Below are positions 1-11,067 of a DNA stretch of 64,000 bases, in pieces (the first letter of the stretch is position 1; every line of letters starts with the position of its first letter). The stretch spans positions 4,674,501-4,738,500 of the forward strand of contig BSYO01000013.1 of assembly GCA_033239525.1 (NCBI GenBank), given 5' to 3'. This stretch comes from Nepenthes gracilis (lineage: Eukaryota > Streptophyta > Magnoliopsida > Caryophyllales > Nepenthaceae). The notes under the pieces were generated by a model. The model made no database searches and had not been told where the DNA came from. It was given only the letters and a program-made list of their open reading frames with translations. The position numbers and the translations under genes are program-made.

Positions 1-110
1 CGGCCCCGATCTTCCACTTGTTCCTTTCCGATCAAGCCACTTTGTCCCTCAACAACTCAGGAGGAGCGGATCGGCATAAGTTCCATGGTTCTATGCTATT
101 CATGGGTGCA
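1..110 (+). other. possible 3' end of a coding exon cut by the window edge
   Basis: The first ~110 bases are clearly richer in GC than what follows. Frame 3 on the plus strand stays open from the edge to a TAA near 152. It reads with mixed, protein-like composition (a stretch with APIFHLF, then NNSGGADRH, then FHGSMLF) before it runs into AT-rich DNA. I do not recognise the protein, and no splice site or start can be judged because the sequence begins inside it. It could equally be a repeat fragment. Confidence 0.2.
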
Positions 111-117
111 CTATTAA

Positions 118-522
118 AAAAATGCTTCATATAATATGATATATTGATTGAATTTTAACTGGGGAATACAATTCTCCTATAAAATAAGTCTGAATATAAT
201 AATTATTTGTAATTAGTTAAAAAAATTTTAAATAGATATATCTATTTGAGATATATCTTTTAATAGAAAAAAATATTTTAGTAATTTAAAAATAATCATA
301 TCTCACTCAATAAATGGCATTTATTTTTTTATTTTTATAAAATGTAAGAATTATAAAAAAAAAATATCTGCAAGTTTTAAAGGAGAGAGAAGATAAAAAA
401 AATTATTTCTCAAATTTTTGAGATAGGACTAAATTATTGTAGTTTTAATTTTGCAAATTATTCTTCATAAGTTAAAATTTAGTATTTATAGATTTAGATA
501 CACGAATTTATTTTTTACACAA
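118..522 (+). repeat. copia-like LTR relic, copy A
   Basis: This AT-rich block is related over about 350-400 bp to the block at 56430-56842. Shared features in the same order are an AATTAGTTAA tract, an AGAATTATAAAAAA tract, a purine-rich AGAGAGA stretch, then TTAATTTTGCA and an AATTGG segment after a TTTTTACAC-type end. The AATTGG(T) after the end resembles the start of a copia primer-binding region (ATTGGTATCAGAG type), badly decayed. Both ends are approximate. Confidence 0.4.
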
Positions 523-550
523 TTAATTGGTTAAAATATGTAACAATAAT

Positions 551-1190
551 AATTTTAAAATTAAATAAAAAAATTTACATACACACAGTCATAAGCCAAG
601 CATGAGGAGTTTTGAAAACCAATAATAAAGCAAACTGAGAGCTTTACAACATAGGAATGTCAATCCTTATAATAGGTTATTGATCTGCTGGTTATGATTT
701 AATTTCAATAAATGAGACTAAATAAATAAATCAATAAATACGAGTTACCTGTGGACACACTTAATAAAATCATAACCCATTTAACTCTGTCCGTACCTTC
801 TTAATTGTCATTTGTTTATTTAATTCAACAGTTTAATTAAACTTTGACTTAATGATATATCTTTTTATTTATGAATAGATGTCTTATAGATTTTTCTCCA
901 AACTTATAAGTCATCTTATATACTATGATGTACTCGTAGTTTAATTATTTAATATAAATTTAATATATAATTAATAATATTGTATATATATTATTAAAAA
1001 ATTATAAAATTTGTGATCATTAAATCTATATTTAATAATATTAAATTAAAAAAAATATCCTGACACCTTATCAACAAGGTGAGGCCCAGCCCTCTAATCT
1101 GGCTTGATTGACCCTTGTTTGTTCTTGGCTGGATATATTCATCGATACATTTTTATTTATTTATTTATTTATTTTGTGGTGATCACCCAA
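551..1190. other. AT-rich intergenic stretch upstream of the cytidine deaminase gene
   Basis: I see no gene, RNA or recognisable repeat here, only AT-rich DNA. It probably holds the distal promoter of the downstream gene. Confidence 0.4.
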
Positions 1191-1194
1191 CTCC

Positions 1195-1200
1195 TATAAA
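1195..1200 (+). promoter_or_regulatory. TATA box of the cytidine deaminase gene
   Basis: A TATAAA lies about 230 bp before the ATG at 1431. It is followed at normal distance by a pyrimidine-rich leader that contains 19 consecutive C (1227-1245) and about 15 CT units (1268-1297). Such CT runs are common in plant 5' UTRs (Y patch). Transcription would start near 1225-1230. Confidence 0.5.
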
Positions 1201-1226
1201 TCACTGTCTTCGTTCCACCAGACCTT

Positions 1227-1264
1227 CCCCCCCCCCCCCCCCCCCTCCTCCACGGACTCGGAAC

Positions 1265-1297
<33 letters not shown>
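1227..1297 (+). repeat. poly-C run and (CT)n microsatellite in the 5' UTR
   Basis: Nineteen C in a row at 1227-1245, then a short unique spacer, then (CT)15 at 1268-1297. Both lie between the TATA box and the start codon, so they should be transcribed. Run lengths like these are prone to slippage and to assembly error. Confidence 0.8.
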
Positions 1298-1299
<2 letters not shown>

Positions 1300-1430
1300 C
1301 TTGCACAGAAAATTCTATTTCATTTCCTTCTCCCACCCGCATCTCGTTCGTTCTTTCCGATCTGATAAAACAACCAAAAAGCCAAAAATATAGAAGGAGA
1401 GCTGCGTTGCATTTTTATTTTCTCACCAAA

Positions 1431-2384
1431 ATGGACCAACTCAAATTTGTGATAGAGCCATCAGAGGCAGAAACAATGGCCAAAACCTTAGGCCTTTCCG
1501 TCTTCCAACTCCTTCGAACCCTGGCGAAATCAGCACAAAAGATAACCCACATACCCATCTCCAACTTCCCCGTCGGAGCAGCCGGCTTAACCTCCGACGG
1601 CCGGATTTTCCTCGGCGTCAATCTCGAATTTCCCGGACTGCCCCTTCACCACTCTGTCCACGCCGAGCAATTCCTCGTCGCCAATCTCTCCTTTCACCAT
1701 CCAGCTCACGTCAAGACTGTGGTAATATCTGCTTACCCTTGTGGCCATTGCCGCCAATTTCTTCAAGAAATTCGTGGGGCCCCAGAAATTCAGATCCTCG
1801 TGCCCCAGAATGAAGATCAAGCAAGTGATAAAACCAATAATGGGAACAACCCACAATCTGAAAATGATTATTTTAGACCGTTATCATATTTTCTGCCCCA
1901 TAGGTTCGGGCCTGATGATCTGCTTCATAACGATGTGCCATTGCTATTAGAATCCCATGATAATTTTTTGGTCATTGCTGATGAAATGAGTGCAGAAGAG
2001 GGGAACTTGTGCAATGGTTTTTTTAATTTTGAGCAGAATAAACTTGTTTTGGCCGCACTAGAAGCTGCAAATAAGTCTCATGCTCCATATAGTGGATGCC
2101 CATCAGGGGTGGCACTGATGGATGTGGATGGAAAGGTTTATAAGGGATCTTACATGGAATCTGCAGCATATAACCCTAGCCTCGGGCCTGCTCAGGCGGC
2201 AGTCGTGGCCTATGTAGTGGCTACTGGTGGTGGTGATGGCGGGTTTGATAAGATTGTGGCTGCTGTTTTGGTGGAGAAGGAAGGTGCAGTCGTGAGGCAG
2301 GGAGATACTGTCAGGTTGTTTTTGAAGGCAGTTTGTCCAAACTGTGATTTTCATGTCATCCATTGCAATGCAAGATCAAATTGA
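1431..2384 (+). CDS. CDA1: cytidine deaminase, intron-less
   Basis: This encodes a 317-residue zinc-dependent cytidine deaminase, which converts cytidine or deoxycytidine to uridine or deoxyuridine in pyrimidine salvage, probably in the cytosol. The first catalytic domain holds the zinc and proton-shuttle motif H77-A-E79 and the second zinc motif P103-C104-G-H-C107. A conserved FLPHRFGPDDLL segment follows. The C-terminal half is a second, degenerate deaminase-like domain (APYSGCPSGVAL, then MESAAYNPS), as in the dimeric two-domain plant and E. coli enzymes. I chose the ATG at 1431 (context ACCAAAATGG) because the family starts with MD-x-FVI; an in-frame ATG at 1407 would add eight residues of leader. 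Length fits the Arabidopsis enzyme (about 300 residues). The lack of introns is also usual for this family. A variable low-complexity linker (DQASDKTNNGNN) lies near residue 130. Confidence 0.96.
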   Translation: MDQLKFVIEPSEAETMAKTLGLSVFQLLRTLAKSAQKITHIPISNFPVGAAGLTSDGRIFLGVNLEFPGLPLHHSVHAEQFLVANLSFHHPAHVKTVVISAYPCGHCRQFLQEIRGAPEIQILVPQNEDQASDKTNNGNNPQSENDYFRPLSYFLPHRFGPDDLLHNDVPLLLESHDNFLVIADEMSAEEGNLCNGFFNFEQNKLVLAALEAANKSHAPYSGCPSGVALMDVDGKVYKGSYMESAAYNPSLGPAQAAVVAYVVATGGGDGGFDKIVAAVLVEKEGAVVRQGDTVRLFLKAVCPNCDFHVIHCNARSN

Positions 2385-2504
2385 TTTAAAAATGCTTTGT
2401 GTCCTCGTGGGTAAAGCAAGCACCTATTGTTGACTCTCCCATATCAGTGATTTATGATTATTGATCAATGATGATCCATAATAAGAAATATCACTCTGAA
2501 TGTG

Positions 2505-2510
2505 AATAAA
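2505..2510 (+). terminator. polyadenylation signal of the cytidine deaminase gene
   Basis: A canonical AATAAA lies about 120 bases after the stop codon at 2384, within T-rich DNA, as expected for a plant 3' UTR end. Confidence 0.5.
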
Positions 2511-5500
2511 AGTTAGCTGTTTTAGAGGCTTTGCAATGGTTGACTTTGACAACGGGTATTCTGAAAATCAGGGCCACTTAGAAATCAATTACTATTCTAT
2601 TTCATAGTCTATGAAAAATTGTAAAATGGGAAATTTTATTGGTAATTAGATGATTATAATAGTTGTCTATATAAAAGGAATTCCAAATAATATCAAGTAA
2701 AAATCCTAACAAATAACTTACATCTCAATCAAGTGTTATATATAGGAAAACACAGAACTACAATTACCAATGTCTCAAAAGATGTTATGCATTTATTAAG
2801 CTATATGAAAAGAATACTATTCTTGACAATAAGATATGGTTGTGAATATGTGCTGAGAATATAATTCTTAATATCCCTTCAAACTCAAGATGCTTGGAAG
2901 ACATCGGCTTGATTTGGAAGCCAAGTTACCATGACTTGTTCATCAATAGGAAATTCTTCTGGTATCTAATATATCACTGACAATTGATTTTGAAAGGCTG
3001 AGGATGAATTTTTAGTTGTTGATAGTTACCTTGATTAAAAAATTATCGTAGTGTATTTAGAGTATTCCTTGTATACCTGAACTAAAATTTGTGGATATGC
3101 ACCTGAAGGGAGTAGATTTTTCATCCTTTCAGGTAATTATACGATTTGTAGGGTTTTACTCAACTTCGTTCATTGTCGCACACGTGGCTTTGGACTAGGC
3201 AGTCATATCAGATAAAAGAGGGGACTAAGAATTTGATATCTGCTGTATTCTGTAATTTCTCTATTCTTCCTCTTCCTTCAAGGTTCCTTTTCACTGTGAT
3301 CTTTTCTTTTTCCTAACAAATTCAGTATTTCTTGGTATTTTCATTACATATTTCAAGCTTATGATATGTTATATTGCTCATCCCTTGACCAAATTTCGTG
3401 ATGACTTGATAGACCCTGCTATTTTCGTTGAGAGAAGAACCGAGGATTAACGTTGTTGGAAATTTGTGAATGAACAATGCCAGATAAGTCTTTTGATCTA
3501 TGATTTCACTGCTTTAAAGCTTTGAAACATCTTATCAAGAAGATGACGTGGAACTTATTATATGGACCCGCTTTTATGGGAAATAATTATAAAGAAAAAA
3601 CCACTTGAATTATGTTTTTTTGTTGGTAAAAAAGCATGCAAAAGCATGCACGATTGTATAGACATAATTTACTTTGATATTAACTGTTCGCCACATCAGA
3701 AAGCTCAATGCCCTACGCATTTCTGCATTGCCACTGGAGGATGGCAAAGCATGCTGATGTGTGGTTCCAACATTATCAAGACACTTTCCGTAGCTAGAAT
3801 GGATGAACCAGATCTGTTGATCTGAAAGGTTCTTAGTTGATGTGAGCATCATGCTTTTCTTCTTTTTAATATGTTGAGATGTAAAGTTGTTGATGCAGAT
3901 TAGGAGAATGTCATGGGGCAAAGCTGGATTTTTATGTGAATTCTTTTGATATTTTAGGGTTATGTCAGGTCAACTATTTAAATATGATGTAAAATAAGGG
4001 GGAACGGTGTGGCATATTGGTATCCTTTCTGCCAGAAGGAAACAGCATTATTATCCTCAAATGTGCAATTATGGGAGCATATTGTGAAGAACCTGAGTTT
4101 TAAACCTAGAAACTAAAGAAAAGCACGGCGTATAAAACTCCTGTTAAGCACTGGGATTTGAAAAGAAACAGATCACTTTAAATTTATCATAAATAATTTT
4201 ATATAGTATTATGTAATTGGCTATTTTTACAACTCAAACATAAGATCAATGTGTCACACAGCAGCCACTATTCCATTGCACTGGCACATGGACCCATGCA
4301 CCGTGAATAGAGATGCCTTCCTCGAACACTCTGGGGCCTAGCAATACCCCCCCCCCCCCAACCAAAATGTAATCATTCTGATAATGTGAGGTAAACAGTA
4401 GTTCGTTATTTCTGGTTGAAAGCAAGGGTTAAGCTGTTAAGTCGAAATTGGAAAGATGATGGTATTCTAACTAAAGAGTGAATTGAAATTTTCAAGCCCC
4501 CATTGTTGTCCTTTGATGTCTTTCAACAATGCTCAGAAACCTAGAAAACATACAAATTATGAACAAATCAAGTATGTGAAGGATTCCTTATTTATTGTGG
4601 TTTTTTTTTATGGAGATATATTAGGATGGGTCATTTCCTTATAAGTATCATAGCTTGAGTATATATTTATATTTTTTAATTCGTTGACCGGTTATATAAA
4701 GTTTCGTGGGAGGCTTGGCTTATCCATACTAAAGTTAGGGAGGATCTTTAGTAAGGAAGATGGGCTACGCTTGATGTTTACCTAATTTAGCTCACGTGCA
4801 CTAATAATAGGAAAGTTGTGCCTTATATGCGCCTATGAAGGAATCGGGCATTGATTAACAGAAGTAAACACGCTCCTGCACCAATTTTAATATAGAGGCA
4901 CACTTGTCGAATGTTTGTGCACTGTTGCCTACTATATATACTTTTTCAGTTAGACACTATTTTTTTTTGAAAAAGTTATTGACTGTTGAAATAAAGAAGG
5001 AAGAAAAAATAAGAGAGATAAAGGAAAAAGAGAAAAATCCACTCATCCGTTTGTGCTTTGAATCATATTTTATTTTTCATCGACTTTGAATACATTATTC
5101 TTATAATTGTGAAAAACAATTTATTTGATTTCTTCTCATTTGGTCTATACTCTGTATTACTTTAATTATATACTATAAGGTGATGTATCTTTATATAGTT
5201 AAAAATCTTTGTAACCGGGCTCATGACATAATGGATATTTTACGGACGTATTGGCCTATAATTTTTATTCTCATTCTCAAAGGGATTTTTAACATAAAAT
5301 CTTGTGTCTTATAATTTGTGACCATTGTTATGCGCAATATATTATCGGATCTTCCTATGAATTCAAACAAAGGGTTCTCTAATGATCTTTATAAATATTA
5401 GTTCTTGACTTTGTAAGTAAAACTTTGATGGACAGAACCCAACGTTATGTTTTCTTTTATACCTCTTCCTCTGTGTCAATAATAATGGAAGGAGAATGAA

Positions 5501-6593
5501 TAGGGCCACTCACCATACAAATGTCACCTCGCTCCGTGGATGCTTACTGATAGAGCTCGTCCGCTGCAACTAGCTGATCTGATCGTAAATCTGTAGCTTT
5601 CACGACTGCCAAAGTAAAAGATGAAAACAGGAATATCTGTGGAGGTACTTGCTTCCAACCATCTGCAACATTTCAGTGACAGATTGGGAGAGAAATCTCT
5701 CTCTGTAATGGCGTTGCTGTATAATTATGTTATCATCAACTACCAAAAGCAACCTCGCTAATTGAACCTAAGTTCCCCCATTTTTCATCGAGCTAATACG
5801 TAATGAAGTTCAGGATTTCATAACAGATTTCCTCTGACAAGGCATTCACTATTCACTTCTATTTGAAATTAAGTAATAATTTCTTCTAATCCTGTATCTT
5901 GAAGAAAAACATTACATAGAAGGCCGGCCATTAACAAAAGTGGGAGCAAAGTGTAGCTATTGAAGTGCTGGAGATTTGTTTTGATGGAACAATTTTATGG
6001 ATCCACCTTCTCCTCCAAACTAATCAGTATACTCAAAATCAAGAGAAAATACAAATAACCCAATGGGCATAATTCTGATATCTCAAAGGTGACATATATA
6101 TGTGATTTTATTATACGAAGACTGATTTTATAACTTCAATATATGAAGAACGCAATGGAGCAATTTCAAACCTCACTCTCAAGTACAAAAATAGCATTGG
6201 GAAAATTAAACGGGTATTTCAAATGGAGGAGCAAAGAAGTAATCTTCACATTGTATGTTCTCTGCGATTCTGATGTTATCAATATCATTCGGAAGTCATC
6301 TGTGCAATGGAAAACCCAAAGTTCAAGGTCAGAATATGGGTAAGGCTTCAAATTCTTCATAAATTTCCAGCATTTAAACAATTGAATTGAATTGAATAAA
6401 TTTCGTAAAACAAATTACAATCGGAGGCAAGATAACCAAATTGTGGAGAAATAAGGCTCCAAAATTTCAGGAATAGCTTGTATTCAACAAATCAAACATT
6501 ACAATCGCAATAAAAAAGAATGAACTCTCATCCTAAAAACATTATGACAAAACAAGATCGCACATACAGCCTAATCAATTACGAAACTTTCCG
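2511..6593. other. intergenic region, no gene recognised
   Basis: About 4 kb between the cytidine deaminase and PRA1 genes. Open frames are short and look random (for example 3562-3825 plus and 3610-3921 minus, which overlap antisense). The minus strand of about 5520-5640 is somewhat coding-like but has no start, no clear splice sites and no family I recognise. A poly-C run lies near 4350. The 3' UTR of the minus-strand PRA1 gene probably occupies the right end. Confidence 0.4.
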
Positions 6594-7187
6594 CTACGAA
6601 GAAAAGGATGATGACGCCGTATCTTTCAAAGGTAACCTCAGTCCCAGACCGCAGTACACCACACGCGTGCCAGCCTCATAGTCGAAATCATCCGTCCTCC
6701 TCACAGCCGCGTGCAGCAGCACAACCACCACGCCAATCACCAGAGAAACGTCAATATTCACGATGACATCCGTTAAGAACAGGAACAGCAGCGTCAAAAC
6801 GGACAGCACAACCAGCACAATCCGGTCGTCAATGACGCGACCAAGGAGGACGAGTGGCTTGTCACGGAGGAAACAAAGGAAGAGCCAGGCAGCCATCATG
6901 ACGATGAAGACGATAAGAGAGATCGGGTGCCAGAGGAGAGAGAGGAAGAGGATAAGGAGGGAAACGATGGCGTAATTAATGCGGAAGTAGGATAGGTTGG
7001 TGTAAATGCGTTGGAGGGCGTCGTCGAAGGAGGGAGGAATGGAGAAGAAACTGGTTAACATCATCTCCGCCCACGGACGACGCTTTCGGAGGCCCGATCT
7101 GATGCGCTCGTTCACGAGGGAGACAAATTCGAGGTTCGCAGGCGGCGAGGGATTTGACGCCGTCGGTATAGTTACGTACGTCGTCAT
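6594..7187 (-). CDS. PRA1 (prenylated Rab acceptor) family protein, F/E-like clade
   Basis: This is a single-exon gene for a 197-residue membrane protein. The family consists of small four-helix proteins of the ER, Golgi and endosomes that bind prenylated Rab GTPases and help deliver them to membranes. Seen in the sequence: a hydrophilic Pro/Ser-rich N terminus, the family signature RPWAE at residues 37-41, a segment NLSYFRINYAIV before the first hydrophobic pair (about 73-115) with HPISLIV in its middle, a charged FLRDKP loop, and a second long hydrophobic pair (about 121-165). A short acidic tail (RTDDFDYEA) follows, then a Ser-rich end. Length and the lack of introns are normal for plant PRA1 genes. 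The FLRDKPLVLLGR loop favours the F/E clade, but I cannot name the paralogue. Confidence 0.93.
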   Translation of the reverse strand: MTTYVTIPTASNPSPPANLEFVSLVNERIRSGLRKRRPWAEMMLTSFFSIPPSFDDALQRIYTNLSYFRINYAIVSLLILFLSLLWHPISLIVFIVMMAAWLFLCFLRDKPLVLLGRVIDDRIVLVVLSVLTLLFLFLTDVIVNIDVSLVIGVVVVLLHAAVRRTDDFDYEAGTRVVYCGLGLRLPLKDTASSSFSS

Positions 7188-7320
7188 TGTGCTCTTCTAA
7201 CGGATTCCAAAGGATTATTATACTTGGGCGTGCAGTGTGGCGTTCGAAACAAACACGGGGAACACGGAGGAGGACACAGGTTGAAGAAGAAGAAGAAGAT
7301 GGAGCACGTCCCACGAAGAG

Positions 7321-7751
7321 GACCCCCAAATTAACCATATATTTTACAATATAAGTTATAATAATAATAGTAAATAAATAAATAAATAAATACATAAATA
7401 TATATATATATAATTAAACGTATTTGAAAAATAATTTATATTAATTAAAGTTGAACAAATAAAATAAGAGCAGATAAATTTAGGTAACTATAATTTTCTG
7501 ATATATATATATATATAATTGATTTTTTTATAGGAACTTAAATAATTTCTATAGTTGACTAACAAATAAACTAATTTTTACAGTTGATTTGTCTTTTATT
7601 AGTTTAAGAAACTTAAAGAATTATCTCTCAAACTCGTTATTGGTTTTTGAGCTTTTTTTTGCCAATAAAATCGAGTCAACCTAATAATTTATCTTTTATT
7701 GCAACCCTTAAATACATAATTGATCTGTTGACTTTAGCTTATTGAGTTTGT
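7321..7751. other. AT-rich flank of the Tat element with a degenerate direct repeat
   Basis: Low-complexity TA and TAAA runs lie around 7380-7420 and 7500-7517. The segment at about 7578-7680 resembles the segment at 14257-14345 on the other side of the Tat element: TTGATTT, then TTTAAGAAA, AAAG, TTATC, CAATAAAATC in the same order. See the matching finding. Confidence 0.4.
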
Positions 7752-8325
7752 TGCGTATCGTGGATCTAGTTGATGAATGAAAATTTATATTCGACGATCT
7801 TTTGAACGCTCTAATTCCGAGGACTTCTAAATTAGTTTCTGTGCAACATAAATAATGATAAAAAGATTGACAAAACTAACTTTCCAATTTATCCTCCGAT
7901 GTTTAACTCAGTATTTCAATAATACTTGAGGGAAGAAAGAAAATTAAATTGAGGTTATGTTGAGGAGATGCGCTCTGGGTGTCTTGTTTATAAAGAGAAA
8001 AAATCTTAGCGTTCTTCTTGTTATTTTTCTTCCTCGATCCTTTTTCTTGACAAAGGGGATGAGTATTTATAGTTGGCGGGAGGCAGTTAAAAGTCACGTG
8101 GTTTTAACCGTATGGTCGGACGGTATAACCGTTATACCTTTCTAAAATGGTTGTGATTAACGTCCGTTATTGTTGGTATAATAACCGTTCGAGTATTGGA
8201 CTAGATCTTGAGAATTGGGCCGTTCGGCTTAATACCTTACTCGGACATGTTGTTATTGACTTGGCCAGGGTTGCATGGACTATATTGGGTTCCTTTATTT
8301 GGGCTTATAGTATTTATACTCATCA
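7752..8325 (-). repeat. 3' LTR of the Tat element
   Basis: On the plus strand it runs from TGCGTATCG to CTCATCA. It aligns over its full length with 13573-14152; for example the 13-base block TTGATGAATGAAA, GATCTTTTGAACGCTC, and CCGAGGACTTCTAAAT are in both. A minus-strand TATA box (CTATAAATAC, around 8062-8073) fits the promoter of a minus-oriented LTR. Confidence 0.88.
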
Positions 8326-8337
8326 CTAGCCCCTTAT
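8326..8337 (-). promoter_or_regulatory. polypurine tract of the Tat element
   Basis: Directly inside the 3' LTR the minus strand reads ATAAGGGGCTAG. This is a short purine-rich stretch in the position where plus-strand DNA synthesis is primed in LTR retrotransposons. Confidence 0.5.
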
Positions 8338-8687
8338 GTCAGGAGGCTTAAAATTTAGCCTTCTGGTATGTAGACCAAAAATGTCTGAGTCTAAAGCCTC
8401 TTAAATGTTTGACGGTATGTATTATCACATTAAATGCACATCGTTTCAATTGTATAAGTCATAATTACTGGCATCAGGAGATTTGATGTCTGGTGAACAT
8501 ATGGGTATTTGACACGTATCTAAACAATCATGAGGCATGTCTTTCAAATTTTAAATGTGAACGGTGTCGTCTGGGATTCCTTTCCCCACTATAAATCCAT
8601 TTTTGGACATCAAAAGAATACTTTTTGTTCTCGGGCTATTGACCTTCCCGGTCAAAGACTTTTTCAATACTCAACCAAATTCCTTCA

Positions 8688-8996
8688 ATGGCGCTTGGTG
8701 TTTCTGATACACAATCAAGCTTAACCCCGGAGGATGTAGAATATTACGGGGCTAAATACAAAATTTCACATTCTTTGTCTCATATGATGCCCGTAATAAA
8801 TGGACGTGCCATTCACCACTTTCAGGGTTCATTACAGTTTATAAGACGCATCTCAATTGAGGTCTTCGATTTTCTTTGCCCTGATGCCATTGGGAGTGTT
8901 CCGAGGATATCAATTCTCCATTGTGTGAATGGCCATGGTGACTACAATATTTATAACTCTGTGTGCGGCCGATGGATAAAATTCCCATGCATTTGA
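8688..8996 (+). pseudogene. antisense extra ORF (aORF) remnant in the Tat element
   Basis: This 102-codon frame runs opposite to the element's gag-pol, between the pol remnant and the 3' LTR. It starts ATGGCGCTTGG and includes LTPEDVEYYGAKYKIS, which resembles the N-terminal part of the 'putative gypsy type transposon' domain often found as an antisense ORF in plant Tat elements. Later parts are garbled, and a further piece in another frame (8963-9154) may continue it. The position and strand fit an aORF; the domain match is from memory and weak. What such proteins do is not known. Confidence 0.4.
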
Positions 8997-9189
8997 TAAT
9001 TCTCACATTTTTTGACGAAATTCATTGTATCGTATTTTATGGTGGGCCAATAATATCCTTACCTTATAAGCTTAAAAGTAAGGTTTTTGTCACCAATGTG
9101 GAATCCACAAATGCGGAGGTGCATTTCACCAAGGGCGTACTCGGCCTCTTCTGAAAAAGATACCGTAGATATGAAATCGAATATTCTCG

Positions 9190-9762
9190 TCAGTATAATT
9201 TTTCATCCATGATTGTGTACCATCCTACCGTCTTTTTGAGACATTTGACTTCGTCCGGATTTTCTGGTAATGTACCATTGGACAAATGCTTTATGTACAG
9301 TGTCATCCAATTTTCGAAGTTGGTTACTTGCATCATTTCCTGCTGTGGATCTGTTATACTTGGTACTTTCAGAATTTCACACAGTTCTCGTGCGTATCGT
9401 TCGGGATCTCCTGCAGCGGCTGCTTTTGCCAACCCATCTTCTTTCCCATTTTCCTCTCTTGAGATATGGACCATTTCTACATGGTCAAACGAGAAAATCA
9501 AATCTTGTACTTTAGAAAGATATTGAAAAAGTACAGGATTAACCACGTTAAAATTTTCTCGGATCTAATTAACTATTAGTTTCAAGTCACTATATACTTT
9601 AAGTTTTGTGGCCGAGCATTCTTTGGCCAACTTCAGTCCAATAAGTAATACTTCATATTCTGCCACATTATTAGTGGCTGGGAATTTAAGGGTCATTGAA
9701 TATTTTATCACTGACTCATCGGGTGTTCTTAATACCACTCTGCCTCCAATACTAGCTTGCAT
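9190..9762 (-). pseudogene. RNase H / connection part of Tat pol, truncated before integrase
   Basis: Two broken frames remain. The first (9762-9565) is RNase H-like: KFPATNNVAEYEVLLIGLKL matches the pol RNase H core (family form TNNxAEYEALxxGLxxA). The second (9546-9190) holds HISREENGKEDGLAKAA and ends KKTVGWYTIMDEKLY, the linker that in complete elements leads straight into the zinc finger of integrase. The frames are separated by a stop or frameshift near 9550. Nothing like the integrase HHCC or DDE core follows; the sequence instead becomes the 3' region. Confidence 0.8.
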
Positions 9763-10035
9763 AGAAGAGTCATCTACATGAAGAGTCTAGGTCGAAATAT
9801 TCTAATGGTTGCTGGGCCCAATAACCTCAAAATTGTCCGAGGTTGGCGTCATTATCTGGACAATTAAATCCGCGAGGGCCTAACCTTTCAATGACGGCCT
9901 CGGTTGGAATTCTAAGTTGAATTTATCCAATTTAATTGCCTATTTGACCAGTCGTCCGGATACAACTGGCCTTTGCAAAATCCCTTTCATTGGTTGGTCA
10001 GTTAGAACAACCACTTTGTGCGCCTGAAAATACGG

Positions 10036-11067
10036 TCAAAGTTTTCTGACAGAATATATAAGTGTCAGTGCCATCTTTTCAGCATGAATGTAACGTGTTT
10101 CTGTATCAGTCAAAATTTTGCTTACACAATAAACTGGTCTTTGACCGTTAGACTTTTCACAAACTAGGACCAAACTGAGAGCAATTTCAGATACAGCCAG
10201 ATATAAAAAAAAGTCCTCGCCCAGTTGTGGAAAGGTAAGCAATGGTGAGTGAGACAAATACTCCTTGAATTCTCGGAAGGCAGTTTTACATTCCAGCGTT
10301 CACTGAAAGCCCGCGGTCTTAGTTCCTCTTAAGGCTTCGAAGAAGGGTAAGTATTTTTCGGCTGATTCAACCAAGAATCACGAGAGAGGCGCCAATCTTC
10401 CGGTTAGTTTCTGGACCTCGTTCACAATCCGAGGTGGATTCATATCTAAAATAGCCTTAGTTTTTTCTGGGTTGGCTTCTATCCCTCGATGGGAAACGAT
10501 AAAGCCTAAAAACTTTTCCAAAGTCACTCCAAAAGTGTATTTGGTCCGGTTGAGTTTCATCTGGTATGCTCTTAAGATGTTAAAGGCCTCGTTAAGATCA
10601 TAAATATGGTTGTTAGCAACTTTGTTTTTTACAAGTATATCATCCACATATACTTCTATGTTTCATCCGATCAAACCCTCGAACATCTTATTGACAAGGC
10701 GCTGATAGGTGGCCCCAGCATTCTTCAGACCGAATGATATAACTTTACAACAGTATGTTTCCTAGTCGGTCATAAAAGATGTATGTTCGTCATTCTCCGG
10801 ACTTATTCGGATTTGATTGTAGTCAGAGTAGGCATCCATAAAATTTAGTAATCCATATTCCGAAGTGGAATCTACGACCAAATCGATTCTCGGCAATGGG
10901 AAACTATCCTTCGGACATGCCTTGTTGACGTCGGTGAAGTCAACACACATTCTCCATTTTCCATTACTTTTCTTTACCCTAACCATATTGGACAACCAAT
11001 TTGGATAGTGAACTTCCCTAATAAATTCAGCATCTAAAAGTTTCTTTACTTCTCGTATGGCAATCAA
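10036..11067 (-). pseudogene. reverse transcriptase domain of Tat pol, broken
   Basis: Reading on the minus strand, 11067-10762 holds the first RT blocks: LLDAEFIREVHYPNWLSNMV, VKKSNGKWRMCVDFTDVNKA, CPKDSFPLPRID, and the catalytic block with FMDAYSDYNQI. The YVDD box lies at about 10,640-10,660, just before 10647-10378 (DDILVK, then FLGFIVSHRGIEANPEK). 10257-10036 is the tether after RT (ALSLVLVCEKSNGQRPVYCVSK, ending ALTLIYSVRKL). Stops and frameshifts at about 10,370, 10,670 and 10,760 break the chain. Confidence 0.88.

Noticed and set aside
1115..1393. 92-codon plus ORF before the cytidine deaminase
   Set aside because: It spans the promoter and 5' UTR; its Pro and Leu/Ser runs are translations of poly-C and (CT)n.
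3562..3921. overlapping sense and antisense ORFs of 87 and 103 codons
   Set aside because: No recognisable motifs, no promoter or splice context; the openness is shared by both strands of the same AT-rich piece.
5520..5700. minus-strand coding-like stretch (reads LAVVKATDLRSDQLVAADEL)
   Set aside because: It looked like an enzyme fragment, but no neighbouring exon, start or firm family match could be found; kept only as a remark in the intergenic entry.
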